NCBI GenBank assembly: GCA_023653785.1
Contig: JAMKCH010010124.1
Location: 106,449 to 170,448 of the forward strand
DNA: 64,000 nucleotides
Source: Ophioderma brevispina
Lineage: Eukaryota > Echinodermata > Ophiuroidea > Amphilepidida > Ophiodermatidae
Reading direction: 5' to 3'
In this document: in pieces, positions 24,018-34,019 of the stretch
Layout of the letters: each line of letters begins with the position of its first letter
Position numbering within the stretch: the stretch's first letter is position 1
Position numbers and translations under genes: made by a program
The notes under the pieces: model-generated
The model's input: the letters and a program-made list of their open reading frames with translations, nothing else
What the model was told of the DNA's origin: nothing
Database searches by the model: none

Positions 24018-25645
24018 TATTGACATGGAGTACAGCTACTTAAAAACTTCACCTGAAATTGCGCAATAACTTCATGCACCTCTTCAACCGAGTTGAGGCA
24101 ATTTAACAGTGTTGATTTCTTTTTATGCAGAATGCCTTATACATGCATTTCAGATTTCAACAGTTACCTCTTCAAGGTCACTTATGATATCATGCAAATC
24201 ATTTTCTGACATTTATGAGTTGCTTTATGAAGTGTAATCCCTTCCTTGAATTCGGAATCCCTTTACAAAACAGTTACCGTTTTGCATAATTGATGTTTGG
24301 GCCAATGAAACGCACAGAAAAGTGGCACAAATGGATTTAGACCTATTGCAGTAAAACGCACATATCTCTGGATTATTTACAACAAATGGGATGGAACAAA
24401 AAGCATGTAAAGCTTGGTTTTCTTTCTTTAAGTTAGTAACTGCTTCATACTTGCTTTCTCGTCCTTTGTGCAATCGTAGTTTATTCCCTTCTTTCCAATT
24501 TCATTGCTAAATATTCGGCATTACCACAATTATACGCCATATTTGCTTCATTGTGCACGTCGTGTAGGATATAATTAAATGAATAGATTTGGAAAATTGA
24601 ACAAATTTTCTTCCATTGTATCTAATTACAAAGCAAACAAAGATACTGTAGTATGGCACGCTTGCATGTAATCGATGAAGTAATATAGCGTGAAGAGCAC
24701 TCCTTTCAAGACGTCATTTTACATCGTTTCCAAAACACAAGTTCAAAGACAAATGCATGACTTTTGAGCTTCCAAACCCTTATGTATCCTGGATGTTACA
24801 AAACATAGCCACAGACGCAGTTCAGCTACTCATTGTACATTGGTTGTATATCGGAACCCTTGAACTGAGCCCCCAACTATTGTGTGAATATAATGAGTTC
24901 GGCGGCAACTTCGCATTGTCAACATTTACTACCAGTGATTAAGATAAGCATTTCAAAAATTTCACAAAGGCTGCCTGGTTGTTGCCTTTAATGTACAAGA
25001 TATTTACTTCAGCATCTGAAAAAAATTCTAATTCTTTTCATCTATTGAATCAACACAAAAGCGCATAAAATATGAAAACAACCCAAACAAAACTTTTGTA
25101 CATCGAGCTTACATGAACACTTAGTAATGTTTACTAGATCTAATTTTGTAAAATCATTTATTACTATCTATAGAAAGTTTTTTTTTCAAAAATTAACAAT
25201 CGTGTACGTGTTTGCGTTTGACAAATTAAGCCAAGAGCAGAGCACTTTTATGTATGCATCGCATATAATTCGTCATATCCCAATTGGAATACTATTATGC
25301 ATGCATCGCATATAATTTGTCCTAGACTAGACTTCTTGTTAGGATCATGGTAAATGGCACGATGTTATCGTCGGAAGATAGCATCGCACGGTAACTGCTA
25401 TAAGTAGATCGTGGATATACATTATTATCAAAAGGAAGTTAACAGTTGAAAAAAATATCTCATTCAAAAAGTATGAGGTATTTGGTCAACATGCTGCAGT
25501 GTTAAGTAAACTACTAACTTTACTCCAACAAGTGCAAAATGATTGAAGTGTGACAATTATTAACTATTTTTGTAGTTGCGTGAAATTGCCCGAAGTCAGT
25601 GAAAATAAAAGTTTGAATTGCCTTTATTTCAGTACTTACCGTTAT
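24018..25645. other. No gene; short direct repeat
   Basis: The phrase ATGCATCGCATATAATT occurs twice at about 25253-25321. Otherwise nothing was recognised. Confidence 0.45.
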
Positions 25646-26400
25646 TTAATCACAGTCCTCGACATGCCCGCCATTTCTCTGGATGCAAATATCTACTCTT
25701 GTGATCATGGCATTGACAGCGCTGCTGCCAAGAGCTCTGTCCTGCCTGAATGTGTCAACCTCTTCGGTAATCCGTCTTAAGAATATCAAGGAAGGTACTT
25801 ACAACAAACGTTTGCTTTAAGATGGCCCGCAAGAAAATCAAGAGATGTAATATCAAATGACCTTGGAGCCATTGCAGTTGGTGGTTCAATGCAATGACAC
25901 AATTGTTGGTCAGTTCTGCAAGACGTCTTGTTTCAGTTCTCTTCAGGCGTGGAGGAGTACCATCCTGTGCCCACCAAGCATGCTGAAACTGTCTTTTTCT
26001 CTGCATGCCAAAACAGGGGAGGGTCTGTTCAGTGAATGGAACAATGTAATCATTAATCATCTGGAGGTATTGATCTCCATTGATTTTACCTCTGAAAATG
26101 AATGGTGCAATGATTGTTTGTCTCCCAGTGAGACCAACCCAAACAGTCAATGTTCATGTTTCACAGTCAAATCAAGAGGAAGCTGGCCTCTTGGTGAATA
26201 CTTTCGTACACTGTGAGTATTCACAGAGATGTTTAAAACAAAACCAGCTTCATCGACAATGATAAGGTCTTCCAAGAAACGTGGAAGACTTTTTTCTGCG
26301 CCACTGGCAGAAATGAAGTCGACGTTGATAGTATTGGGGCTTCAAATGATTTCTTATTATCATCTGATAAAGTGCAACTGTATGTTTAAATGTGTTGTCC
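25646..26400 (-). pseudogene. Broken mariner-family (IS630/Tc1/mariner) transposase
   Basis: The minus strand carries the catalytic domain of a DDE transposase that would cut and paste its element. Visible in order are FLEDLIIVDEAGF (first Asp, about 26290), NISVNTHSVRKYSPRGQ, TVWVGLTGRQT, WWAQDGTPPRL (second Asp, about 26010), NNCVIALNHQLQW, and the C-terminal VDICIQRNGGHVEDCD with its stop at 25646-25648. The usual PPRSPDLTP block carrying the third acidic residue is scrambled by a frameshift. The N-terminal helix-turn-helix half is missing or unrecognisable. Frame changes occur near 26150 and 25800. No terminal repeats were found. It cannot encode an active enzyme. Confidence 0.85.
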
Positions 26401-26859
26401 TGTTAAAAGTAGCAGAAGGAATTCTCCTTCCATTCGACGACATCTAACTCTTCGACCTCTTGCCTGCTCTACTTGCAAGAGTAAAATCCAGTAAAATCTA
26501 GGTTAGACGTAAAAAATGTCAGTATTCAAAAGGGACTTGACATCTCTGAGAAATGATCTTGCCTCATTTGGGAAGCCATTGATTCAGGACTCACGCATGT
26601 TTTCCGTGCAAGATAACTGGAAAAATACATTCCAACTAAATGACCAAAAATAATTATTCAACGGCAGACTTAAGCGCATCAGGAGAAAATTTCAACGACT
26701 GTATAACAAGCAATAAAAGCCAAGCCCATGAATTGAACCATACAATCTTCGTGCAATCTTTTTACTATCTTACAAAAACAGGCACATAATCCTCGATAAT
26801 TGTCACCCCTCGGTGATTTTTGTCTCGCCTGAACTTTGTTCGGCAGACTTAGAATCACT
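26401..26859. other. No recognised feature
   Basis: It could contain the lost N-terminal part of the transposase, but no motif is visible. Confidence 0.35.
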
Positions 26860-27660
26860 TTCCTGTCTGTCTGTCCTGGCTGTCTGTCCGTCCGTGTAAT
26901 CTGCTTGTGTACAATTTTTCTGTAGTTCCGTATAGGCTACGGTGATGTAACTTGGTGGAAAGAAGCGGGTCGACGAGTTCTCGACCTGATTAGATATTGG
27001 GCGTAAAATATGCTAATTAAGTATCTAATTTGCATAATTTACGAAAATGTTCCCGCAAGGCTTGTGTACAAGTTTTCTGGAGTTCCGTATGGCGTATAAT
27101 GATGTAACTTGGTGGAAGGAAACAGACTGAGGAGTTCTCGACCTGATTAGATTTAAACATGCAAATGAGCTAATTAATATGCAAAAATCAGCGTAATTGC
27201 TATAATTTTGAAACGGTACATTGGCTATGCATGATTTCTTCGCTGCATGAAAGCCTATCAAGATGGCGCATCTTTCTTGCAATTTGAAAGTGCGAGATAT
27301 GTGCGGCTTAGGTATGCAAATGAGCTAATTAAATATGCGTAATTACTGTATCGCTGAAATGGTACATCGGATGGGCAAAATTCCTTCGCAACATGAAAGA
27401 ATACTATGCCATACATCTTTTGTGTGAATCATAATTGCGGTCAAAATGCATGTGGGCCACTTAAAGGGGCATTGCTTGATGCAATTGATCTAATTAAATA
27501 TGCGAAATTGCTGTATTGCTGAAATGGTACATTTGATATGCAAAATTCCTTCGTTACATGAGACAACTATGCCATACATCTTTTGTGTGAATCATAATTG
27601 TGGTCAAATGCATGTGGGCCACTTAAAGGGGCATTCTTTGATTATTTTAAAATTGCAACT
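26860..27660. repeat. CTGT microsatellite and diverged tandem repeat (about 155-165 bp)
   Basis: A (CTGT/CCGT)n run lies at about 26863-26898. Two units starting GTGTACAA follow at 26907 and 27064 (each with GATGTAACTTGGTGGAA and GAGTTCTCGACCTGATTAG). Then three units lie at about 27161, 27316 and 27481, sharing CTAATTAAATATGC and AAATGGTACAT; the last two share GCATGTGGGCCACTTAAAGG. Confidence 0.8.
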
Positions 27661-28180
27661 AATGCCAAAAACTTGGTCCATTTCAGCCAAATTTGCTCAG
27701 GTTCAGTGTGAAATACTACACCTTGCAAAAGAATTTGATTCAGCAGTTTGTTTACCTTAAAATAAATTAGGTCAGCATGTGTTTATTTGGCATTATATGG
27801 CTGTGTGTGATTTGGTGGTGTACAAAACAAGAAGACTTATCAAAGAAAAACGGGGGGGGTATACCACAACAAAGGTATTAACATCAAAAGGTATTAACAT
27901 CAATACAGCTAGATATCTAGTACCCATGTTTTCATTGAAATGTTTTTTCTAGTTCTGGTTGTTGCACGTGGGTCAGTCTTTTGGGTTGCTAGCCTGTTTA
28001 CATTTCTTGGAAAATGCGAAAATACGTAAAATTGGGCGTTTACCGCTTTCTAGACCTCGTATGGGACCCAAATTTAAAATGTCACTTTTTTTTTTCAAAA
28101 TAGTGTTGCCAAATTGAGTAAATTTTCATATTTTTACTAAATTTAGTGAATTTTAAGGGATTTTTGCATGACTTTTCATG
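27661..28180. other. No recognised feature
   Basis: AT-rich. A GGTATTAACATCAA phrase is duplicated near 27870-27900. Confidence 0.4.
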
Positions 28181-28520
28181 ATTAATATCTCCACAATGGA
28201 AAATGTTGTGACCCCTGGGGTGGTGTCAAATGACAGAGCAGGGAATAAAGAATACTATAAATGCAAACCGGTGGGTGCTGCTCCTAAACATCTCTTGGTT
28301 ATGCTCATTTTGGGGACATTTCAAGATTAATATCTCCACAACGGAACATGTTGTGACCCATTGGGTGGTGTCAAATGAAAAAGTGAGCGGTATAGAATAC
28401 TATGAAAATGCATACCCGGGGGTGCTACTCCTAAACATCTTAGTTATGCTCTTGTTGAGGGCTTCTCATGATTATATCTCTCCACAATGGAAAATGTTGT
28501 GACCCCTAGGGTGGTGTCAA
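28181..28520. repeat. 145-bp tandem repeat, three copies
   Basis: The phrase ATCTCCACAATGGAAAATG followed by TTGTGACCC and GGGTGGTGTCAAA recurs at 28181, 28326 and 28471. The third copy is truncated. Confidence 0.85.
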
Positions 28521-28689
28521 AACTACTTGAGAAATTGGAGTTTATCTGCTTGCACAACTTTTTGTGGACACCCTTGACTCGCACAGTTGCACTCTGGTGT
28601 GCTGCTTTTTGTCTTACAGTTATGCGCGGAAAGCAGGCGAGACTATGGTTCAAGAACCACCTTGTTGGTTTACCTAATGCTAGAGCATG

Positions 28690-28775
28690 TTTTAATAATA
28701 GTAATAAAAAAAAATAATCAAAAATGCATTTATCTGGCGCCTTTCAGGACAACACAGCACTACGGCGGTCCGAAA
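28690..28775 (-). repeat. LINE 3' UTR tail fragment
   Basis: AATAATAGTAATAAA followed by ATGCATTTATCTGGCGCC matches the 3' end of the LINE copy at 38424 (ATAATAATAATAAATATGC, TTATATGGCGC). Both are read as minus-strand 3' ends with an ATT-type tail. Confidence 0.6.
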
Positions 28776-29844
28776 GTACGTAAATACTGGGTCTAAAATT
28801 GAAAAAAAAAGGGGCGTAAATTGAAAACAGCGTTTGAAAATTCAAGGACTGGAATAATACGAAAGGCATTGTGGGAAAAGGATACGGCCCGTAGCATATT
28901 GCGTGTGAACTTTCCGTGTTTGCGAGCACGGAAGTACCCGACAAAAAAACGTTCAATTTTCTCGCTGTTTCTATTAGGTTTCAGGACCCAATTACGATAC
29001 AGCTGAAAAAAACAAAAACATGTAACGGACCCTCTGATGCCAAAATCTCCATAGAAACCCTTGTTTCCGGAGATATTGGAGATTTAGTTTCATGCTGAAA
29101 AGTTCGCTATGACGGACTGATAACGTAATACTCTCGACGCGTACTGAATTTAGAAATAATTCTTCGCAGTCTGTGACACAGACTGGCTTTCCGGACCGCG
29201 CAGCCGCCCGTAAACAGCGCCTTAACAATGTGGTAGCTGACACGGAAGTACAACGTGTCTACCGCGGCAGCTACTGCCGAGGTACACACCGGGCAAGTTG
29301 CGAGGCCGAAGTTGCCAAGAAGGGCATTCAAAGTACACTGTTCTTAGCTATACAATGCTGTGGCTACTTTAGCAGTACCGACCCATGACTACAATGTAGT
29401 TCCCCGCTAGGTGAAGAGAAGGTGCAATTTGTTGTAGACCGTACCGGAGTAGACATGTAGCCACCGTGTAGCTACTCCGCGGTTACCACGACGCCATTTG
29501 AGAGTGGACAACAAGAAGCATGATGAGGGCGCCATACACTTGTGCTTGTTTAGCATTTTTGATATTTTTTTAGAAAAATCATTACGGAAAATTCGAATCG
29601 GGCCCCATCAAAAAACCCTATATTCTTGATATCTAATACAAAAAATGCAAAATATATGCCAAAAATATATTGGAAAAACAAAATTGGCCATGAGAAATGC
29701 CGCACGCGCTGAGAGCCGGTGTAACCACGTAGCTACTCCGCGACAGGGGAGACAGCCGCTGTGTGTACACTATCCGTCTATGCGGCAAAAATACACGGAA
29801 TCCTGGCCGGCGAGTGTACGTCTAGTTGGTAGGTAATCCAGAAC
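28776..29844. other. CpG-containing stretch, no recognised gene
   Basis: About 28900-29830 is richer in CpG than its surroundings. GTAGCTACTCCGCG occurs twice (29466 and 29727). Open frames on both strands up to 83 codons show no family signature. A promoter-type CpG island is possible but unsupported. Confidence 0.35.
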
Positions 29845-30034
29845 TAAAGATAGTAACCTCAAATGATGAATCCCAAAGTTTGAGTTCAATCAGGCCTTTC
29901 GTTTTCATACAGTAAACATTTATGTATAGTATACAGTGCCATAGAATACTGTGTAGAACAAACATTCCGGATCCAGACATTTATGACAAGTTGTAATTGA
30001 GGGCGCCCTCCTCAGGAAATCTCTGAGTCAGCCT
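29845..30034 (-). mobile_element. Partial second copy of the AGGCTGACTC MITE
   Basis: The right end (AATCTCTGAGTCAGCCT, ending 30034) and the internal block around TTCCGGATCCAG match the element at 3082-3434 in reverse, with an internal deletion. TTAA follows at 30035-30038. The left boundary is uncertain. Confidence 0.7.
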
Positions 30035-30038
30035 TTAA

Positions 30039-30265
30039 GTGCAGCAAATGGTGCCTTAAGGAGAGGGGGGCCAAGACAAAGTTTGTACAGGTGTCAAATT
30101 TTTAAATTGATCCAATCGTGCTTCCTTAACGAAGTAGGGAGAAACAAGGTCAGGCCCCATTGAATGCAATGGACTTATGTGCCCCTACATCGGTAACTAA
30201 GCATTTTAGACAGCCAAAACTATTCCTTATTTTAATCCTATGAACTAATTTACACCATTTTTGTC
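30039..30265 (+). repeat. Dispersed repeat family X, copy 1
   Basis: It begins GCAAATGGTGCCTTAAGGAG and continues GTTTGTACAGGTGTCAAA. It is homologous in reverse to 33060-33087 joined to 33542-33600, and more distantly to 53796-54560 (AAAACTATTCCT...TATGA, ACAGGGGTCAAAA). No coding capacity. Confidence 0.7.
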
Positions 30266-30689
30266 GGGTAGCGACCCGACTATAGAAACCACTGCTCTCA
30301 AAATTGCGAAGGAGTCTATTTCTATATCTGAAGGTAATTTCATTAAATGTTTCTTTTATGAAAATGATCTACGTACTAAGTAATTTTGGAGTTTTAGTGT
30401 TGGGTGTGTAATGCGATGCAATTTCAGACAAAGAATAACATCATTGCAGGTTTTAAATGGCCTTAAAAAGCATTTCTTTGATTTTAGTCTCTGCCAAGAC
30501 TGGCTGGGAATGGGAGTTTGGTTAAAACGTTGCAGGGATAGATAAAGGGTGAGTAACGAATAGGAGAGTTATAAGTAAGAAAATGATCAGGCCACGTAGA
30601 GTTAAACTACGGTGAGCAAGAGGTATATGACAAGGTTGAAAGGCAAATTGGAAGGGATATTATAAAGACGAAAATTTAGGTAACATCTT

Positions 30690-31577
30690 TATTTGAAATG
30701 ACAGGAAGGTGTAACCTACATTATATTCAAGCTTATAACTTGGGGATTCAGTTTTAACACATTTTGCGCCCAATTGGCGTTTTTTCTATTTTCTTTATTG
30801 AAATGACAGGAGAGTTTTATGTACATCAAATTAAAGCTCGTAACTTAGGGATGCAGTTTTTACAAATTTTGCACCCAATTGGGCGCTTTTCTTTTTCTTA
30901 TTTGAATGACAGGAAGGTGTAACTACATTAAATTAAATCTTATAACTTGGGGATTCATATTTAACACTTTTGCGCCCACTTGGGCGTTTTTTCTATTTTC
31001 TTTATTTGAAATGACTGGAGAATTTTACGTACATAAATTAAAGCTAGTAACATAGGGATGATTTTGACATATTGTTTGCGCATTTGGCGCCTTTATTGTT
31101 TTCTTTATTTAATGACAGGTAGGTGTAACCTGTTTAAATAAGCTTTATAACTTGGGGATTCAGTTTTAACACATTTTGCGCCGAATTGGGCGTTTTTTTC
31201 TAGTTTCTTTATTTGAAATGACAGAGAGTTTTTATGTTAACATACAAATTAAAGCGCCTAACTTAGGATGTCATTTTTTACATATTTTTGCCCCATTGGC
31301 GCCTTTCATTTTCTTTATTGCAAATGAATGAAGGTGTAACCTACTTAAATTAAAGCTTATCCTCGGGGATTCAGTTTTTACACCTTTTGCGCCCAATTGG
31401 GGCTTTTTTCTATTTTCGTTATTGAATGACAGGAGAGTTTTTTACGTACATCAAATTAAGCTCGTAACTTAGGGATTCCGTTATTTATAATTATTTTGCA
31501 CCCAATTGGCGCCTTTTATTTTCTTTATTTGAAATGACAGGAAGGTGTAACCTACGTTAAATTAAAGCTTCAACTTG
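30690..31577. repeat. Alternating 104-bp monomer array (higher-order dimer)
   Basis: Nine starts of GAAATGACAGG-type sequence at about 30695, 30800, 30904, 31008, 31110, 31215, 31322, 31434 and 31531. Monomers alternate strictly: type 1 carries AAGGTGTAACCTAC and CTTATAACTTGGGG, type 2 carries AGAGTTTTATGTACAT and CTCGTAACTTAGGG. Each has a near-palindromic GCGCCCAATTGGGCG core. The effective period is therefore about 209 bases. Confidence 0.92.
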
Positions 31578-31579
31578 TG

Positions 31580-31615
31580 AGGTCAAAGGTCACATTACAA
31601 GGGTTTCAAAGGTCA
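31580..31615 (+). promoter_or_regulatory. DR1-type nuclear-receptor-like sites
   Basis: AGGTCAAAGGTCA at 31580-31592 is a perfect direct repeat of AGGTCA with one-base spacing, the kind bound by RXR/HNF4/COUP-type receptors. A third AGGTCA lies at 31610-31615. There is no gene nearby to regulate, so chance or repeat origin is likely. Confidence 0.3.
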
Positions 31616-32859
31616 ACGGGAGATCAAGTGTAAACAAGGTGATTGGTTATAATGCAATCTTATACTCATGTATCAACATCTACTTTAAATCATTTATATT
31701 TCTTTTTAGACATGTTTCTGTAATTAAGGTGCAACTTTCAAAACTAGAAACCATCTACTCCTCTTAAGGGGAGGGTTATCCCGCTATTTCTGGAAATTTC
31801 GAAGAGGCGATTTCAGAGATTTCTCAAAATGTCCCCTATACATATCATATACCATCAGTAGGCCTTGACCTGAGCTTTCAAAATCAGTAATTATTTCACA
31901 CTTGTTTGCCATGGTAACCATGCTAGGCCTGTGGTTGCTAAATTTTTGAACAAACGTAACTCAAAACCGGTTTGATGTACATTAATGGGCTTTGGGGAGA
32001 AAGTTTCCGGCTGGGACATTCCGGAGGAAACCATGTACTCGGATTTTTGAATTGGTTCCATGGTACCGTGAGCAGCCAATAAGCACGTTTTACTGAATAA
32101 CTTAAAAACAAGGATTCAAAATCGGAAGACATGGTGTTCTAGAGCTTAGTCCGTACTTAAACATCTGTGGCCAATTTCCTATACTATTTTCGTTTTCTAG
32201 TTACGTTTGTGTTAAAATTGCTATTTTTCGCTTTTTTACGAACTGAGATATAGGCTTTAAAGTGTGTGTCAACGTTGAGGGCGCTATTTATACGAATTAT
32301 GTAATTATTGCATTGTTTATGTGTAGTATTAATTATCATAATTTGTTTAATCAAAGTTTGGTTTGAAAAAGATGCATAATTACTTGGTTTAATTTTTAAA
32401 TAATTTTGCAAAAAGCAGGTGAGGAAATAAAGAAATACCTAAGACTGTATCACAGTATGTTACAAGTGAGCTATATTTAATCCTTTATCATTTTTTTAAC
32501 AATTCAATACAAGCACTTAAAAGAAACCAACCACAGCCTATAATTATTTTTTGCAATATTTGTTTAATTATCACGTTGAAATTATAATACATCCAAAGTA
32601 TATGACAAATTCGTTTTGCAAGTTTTTTTGTTTTTTTGTCGCCTCCGATACTTCTATCAGTCCATATCTTCGGACCAAGAGTCGAGTTTTTAGTCAAATA
32701 CAAAGCATTTCAAAGCTAAGACTTTAACGCATAGGCTTGTTACATATCTCTTTTTGCAGTTGAAAAAAAATTCCATTATCAGCGGGATACCCCCCCCCCT
32801 TAAGCTTTTTTTAATGTGTTCCTTATTTCTTGTAAAATTAGCTGGCGACCCACACAGTT
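31616..32859. other. No recognised feature
   Basis: AT-rich sequence with a C-run at about 32790; no gene. Confidence 0.4.
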
Positions 32860-33475
32860 TTTTTTTAATACTTGTTTTTTCAAAATCGGAGCAAATTTAA
32901 AATTTGACCCAGCTGTAAACTGAAATTGACCCTTTTTTTAATTGATTTTTGCTGCTTGTTAGCTATACCTCTGAAACTTAGTCAGTATATAATACAAACA
33001 TACCTTTTTTGAATCCTTGTGTGACAATACTGGTATAAGTTTCACATGATTGGATCCATTTAAAAAAAAAAAAAATTGACCCCTGTACAAACTTTCAGTG
33101 GCGTAGCCCAGGAGTTTGTTGACGAGGGGGCACCAATTTTGTGAATTTACCGCCACAGTATTGTACCGACGAATATTTTTTTCCCGCTCTCGCTACTCTC
33201 GCCGGTTGACCCACATTTTTTTGGCCTCGCATCTCAAATTGAAAGCGGGGGGGGGGGGGGGGTTGGGGGGGCACAACATCATCACAAACGCAAAGTAATT
33301 AGGTTAAAGTTATTATGACCAATGTAAGCTGTTGTTAGTAACTTATTGTTTATGAAGCTCTCTGTTTTAATATCATGCATTACTCTCTCACACAAACATC
33401 TTACAGCTTTACAGCTCTAGACAAATGGACCGACGGACCGTTATGTACCGACAAAACATCGCAGTCGGTGGGCAC

Positions 33476-33518
<43 letters not shown>

Positions 33519-33600
33519 CTGGCTACGCCACTGCTAACTTTGTCTTGGCCCCTCTCCTTAAGGCACCATTTGCGGCACTTAAGAATCACGTTTCAGAGAT
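32860..33600. repeat. Repeat family X, copy 2, split by an hAT-like element
   Basis: The left part (to 33087/33095) and right part (33534-33600) are family X. Joined across the insertion they match 30039-30110 in reverse. The left part also resembles 54290-54540 (ATACCTTTTT...GAATCCTTG, then TTGACCCCTGTACAAAC). Confidence 0.7.
33096..33533. mobile_element. hAT-like non-autonomous element (TIR CAGTGGCGTAGCC)
   Basis: A 438-bp element starting CAGTGGCGTAGCC and ending GGCTACGCCACTG. The 8-bp flanks are CAAACTTT (33088-33095) and CTAACTTT (33534-33541), one mismatch. The empty site in the family X copy at 30078-30085 reads AAAGTTTG, the complement of CAAACTTT, present once. The interior has a G17-type run and a C37-type run. 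The termini and 8-bp duplication are those of hAT. Confidence 0.85.
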
Positions 33601-33630
33601 ACCTGTCAGGCTCTCAACATATTTAATCAC

Positions 33631-33974
33631 TGGGGCAATCTACACGGCAGCGCAGATCCAGATCGGATCCGTTTCTCCGAGATCCAGATCACGGGAGACC
33701 GTTTATAGAACTCTACACGGCGCAGTGAGTGCGAAAGTACAGCGACCTTTCGCAGCGTAAAGTGTACGTATGCTACGCGTAACCTTGGTGATGGAAGAAT
33801 ACTTTACGCGTAACCTAAAAGTACGCGCTTAAAGTGCAGCGACACTAACCAAGCGTGTACACACCATGTACGCGTTGCAGATCTGGATCTTGCCCGTGTA
33901 GACGCAAACTGGATACGAGATCTGGATCCGATCTGGATCCGATCTGGATCTGCGCTGCCGTGTAGATTGCCCCA
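33631..33974. mobile_element. GATC-rich TIR element
   Basis: Ends TGGGGCAATCTACACGG and its complement extend through CAGCGCAGATCCAGATC, giving terminal repeats of about 40 bases. The right arm holds three 12-base units of GATCTGGATCC type. I count 13 GATC sites in 344 bases. The middle has ACGCGTAACC twice and several CpG-rich words. No target duplication was found and the superfamily is unknown. Confidence 0.75.
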
Positions 33975-34019
33975 CTCAAACCTGTTGTATTCAAGATGTG
34001 TTACAAATGTCTGCTAGCT

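Noticed and set aside
28900..29830. CpG-island promoter
   Set aside because: Mild CpG enrichment only, with no gene on either side to support it.
33375..33760. Frames with long proline or glycine runs
   Set aside because: Translation of the C-run inside an hAT-like element.
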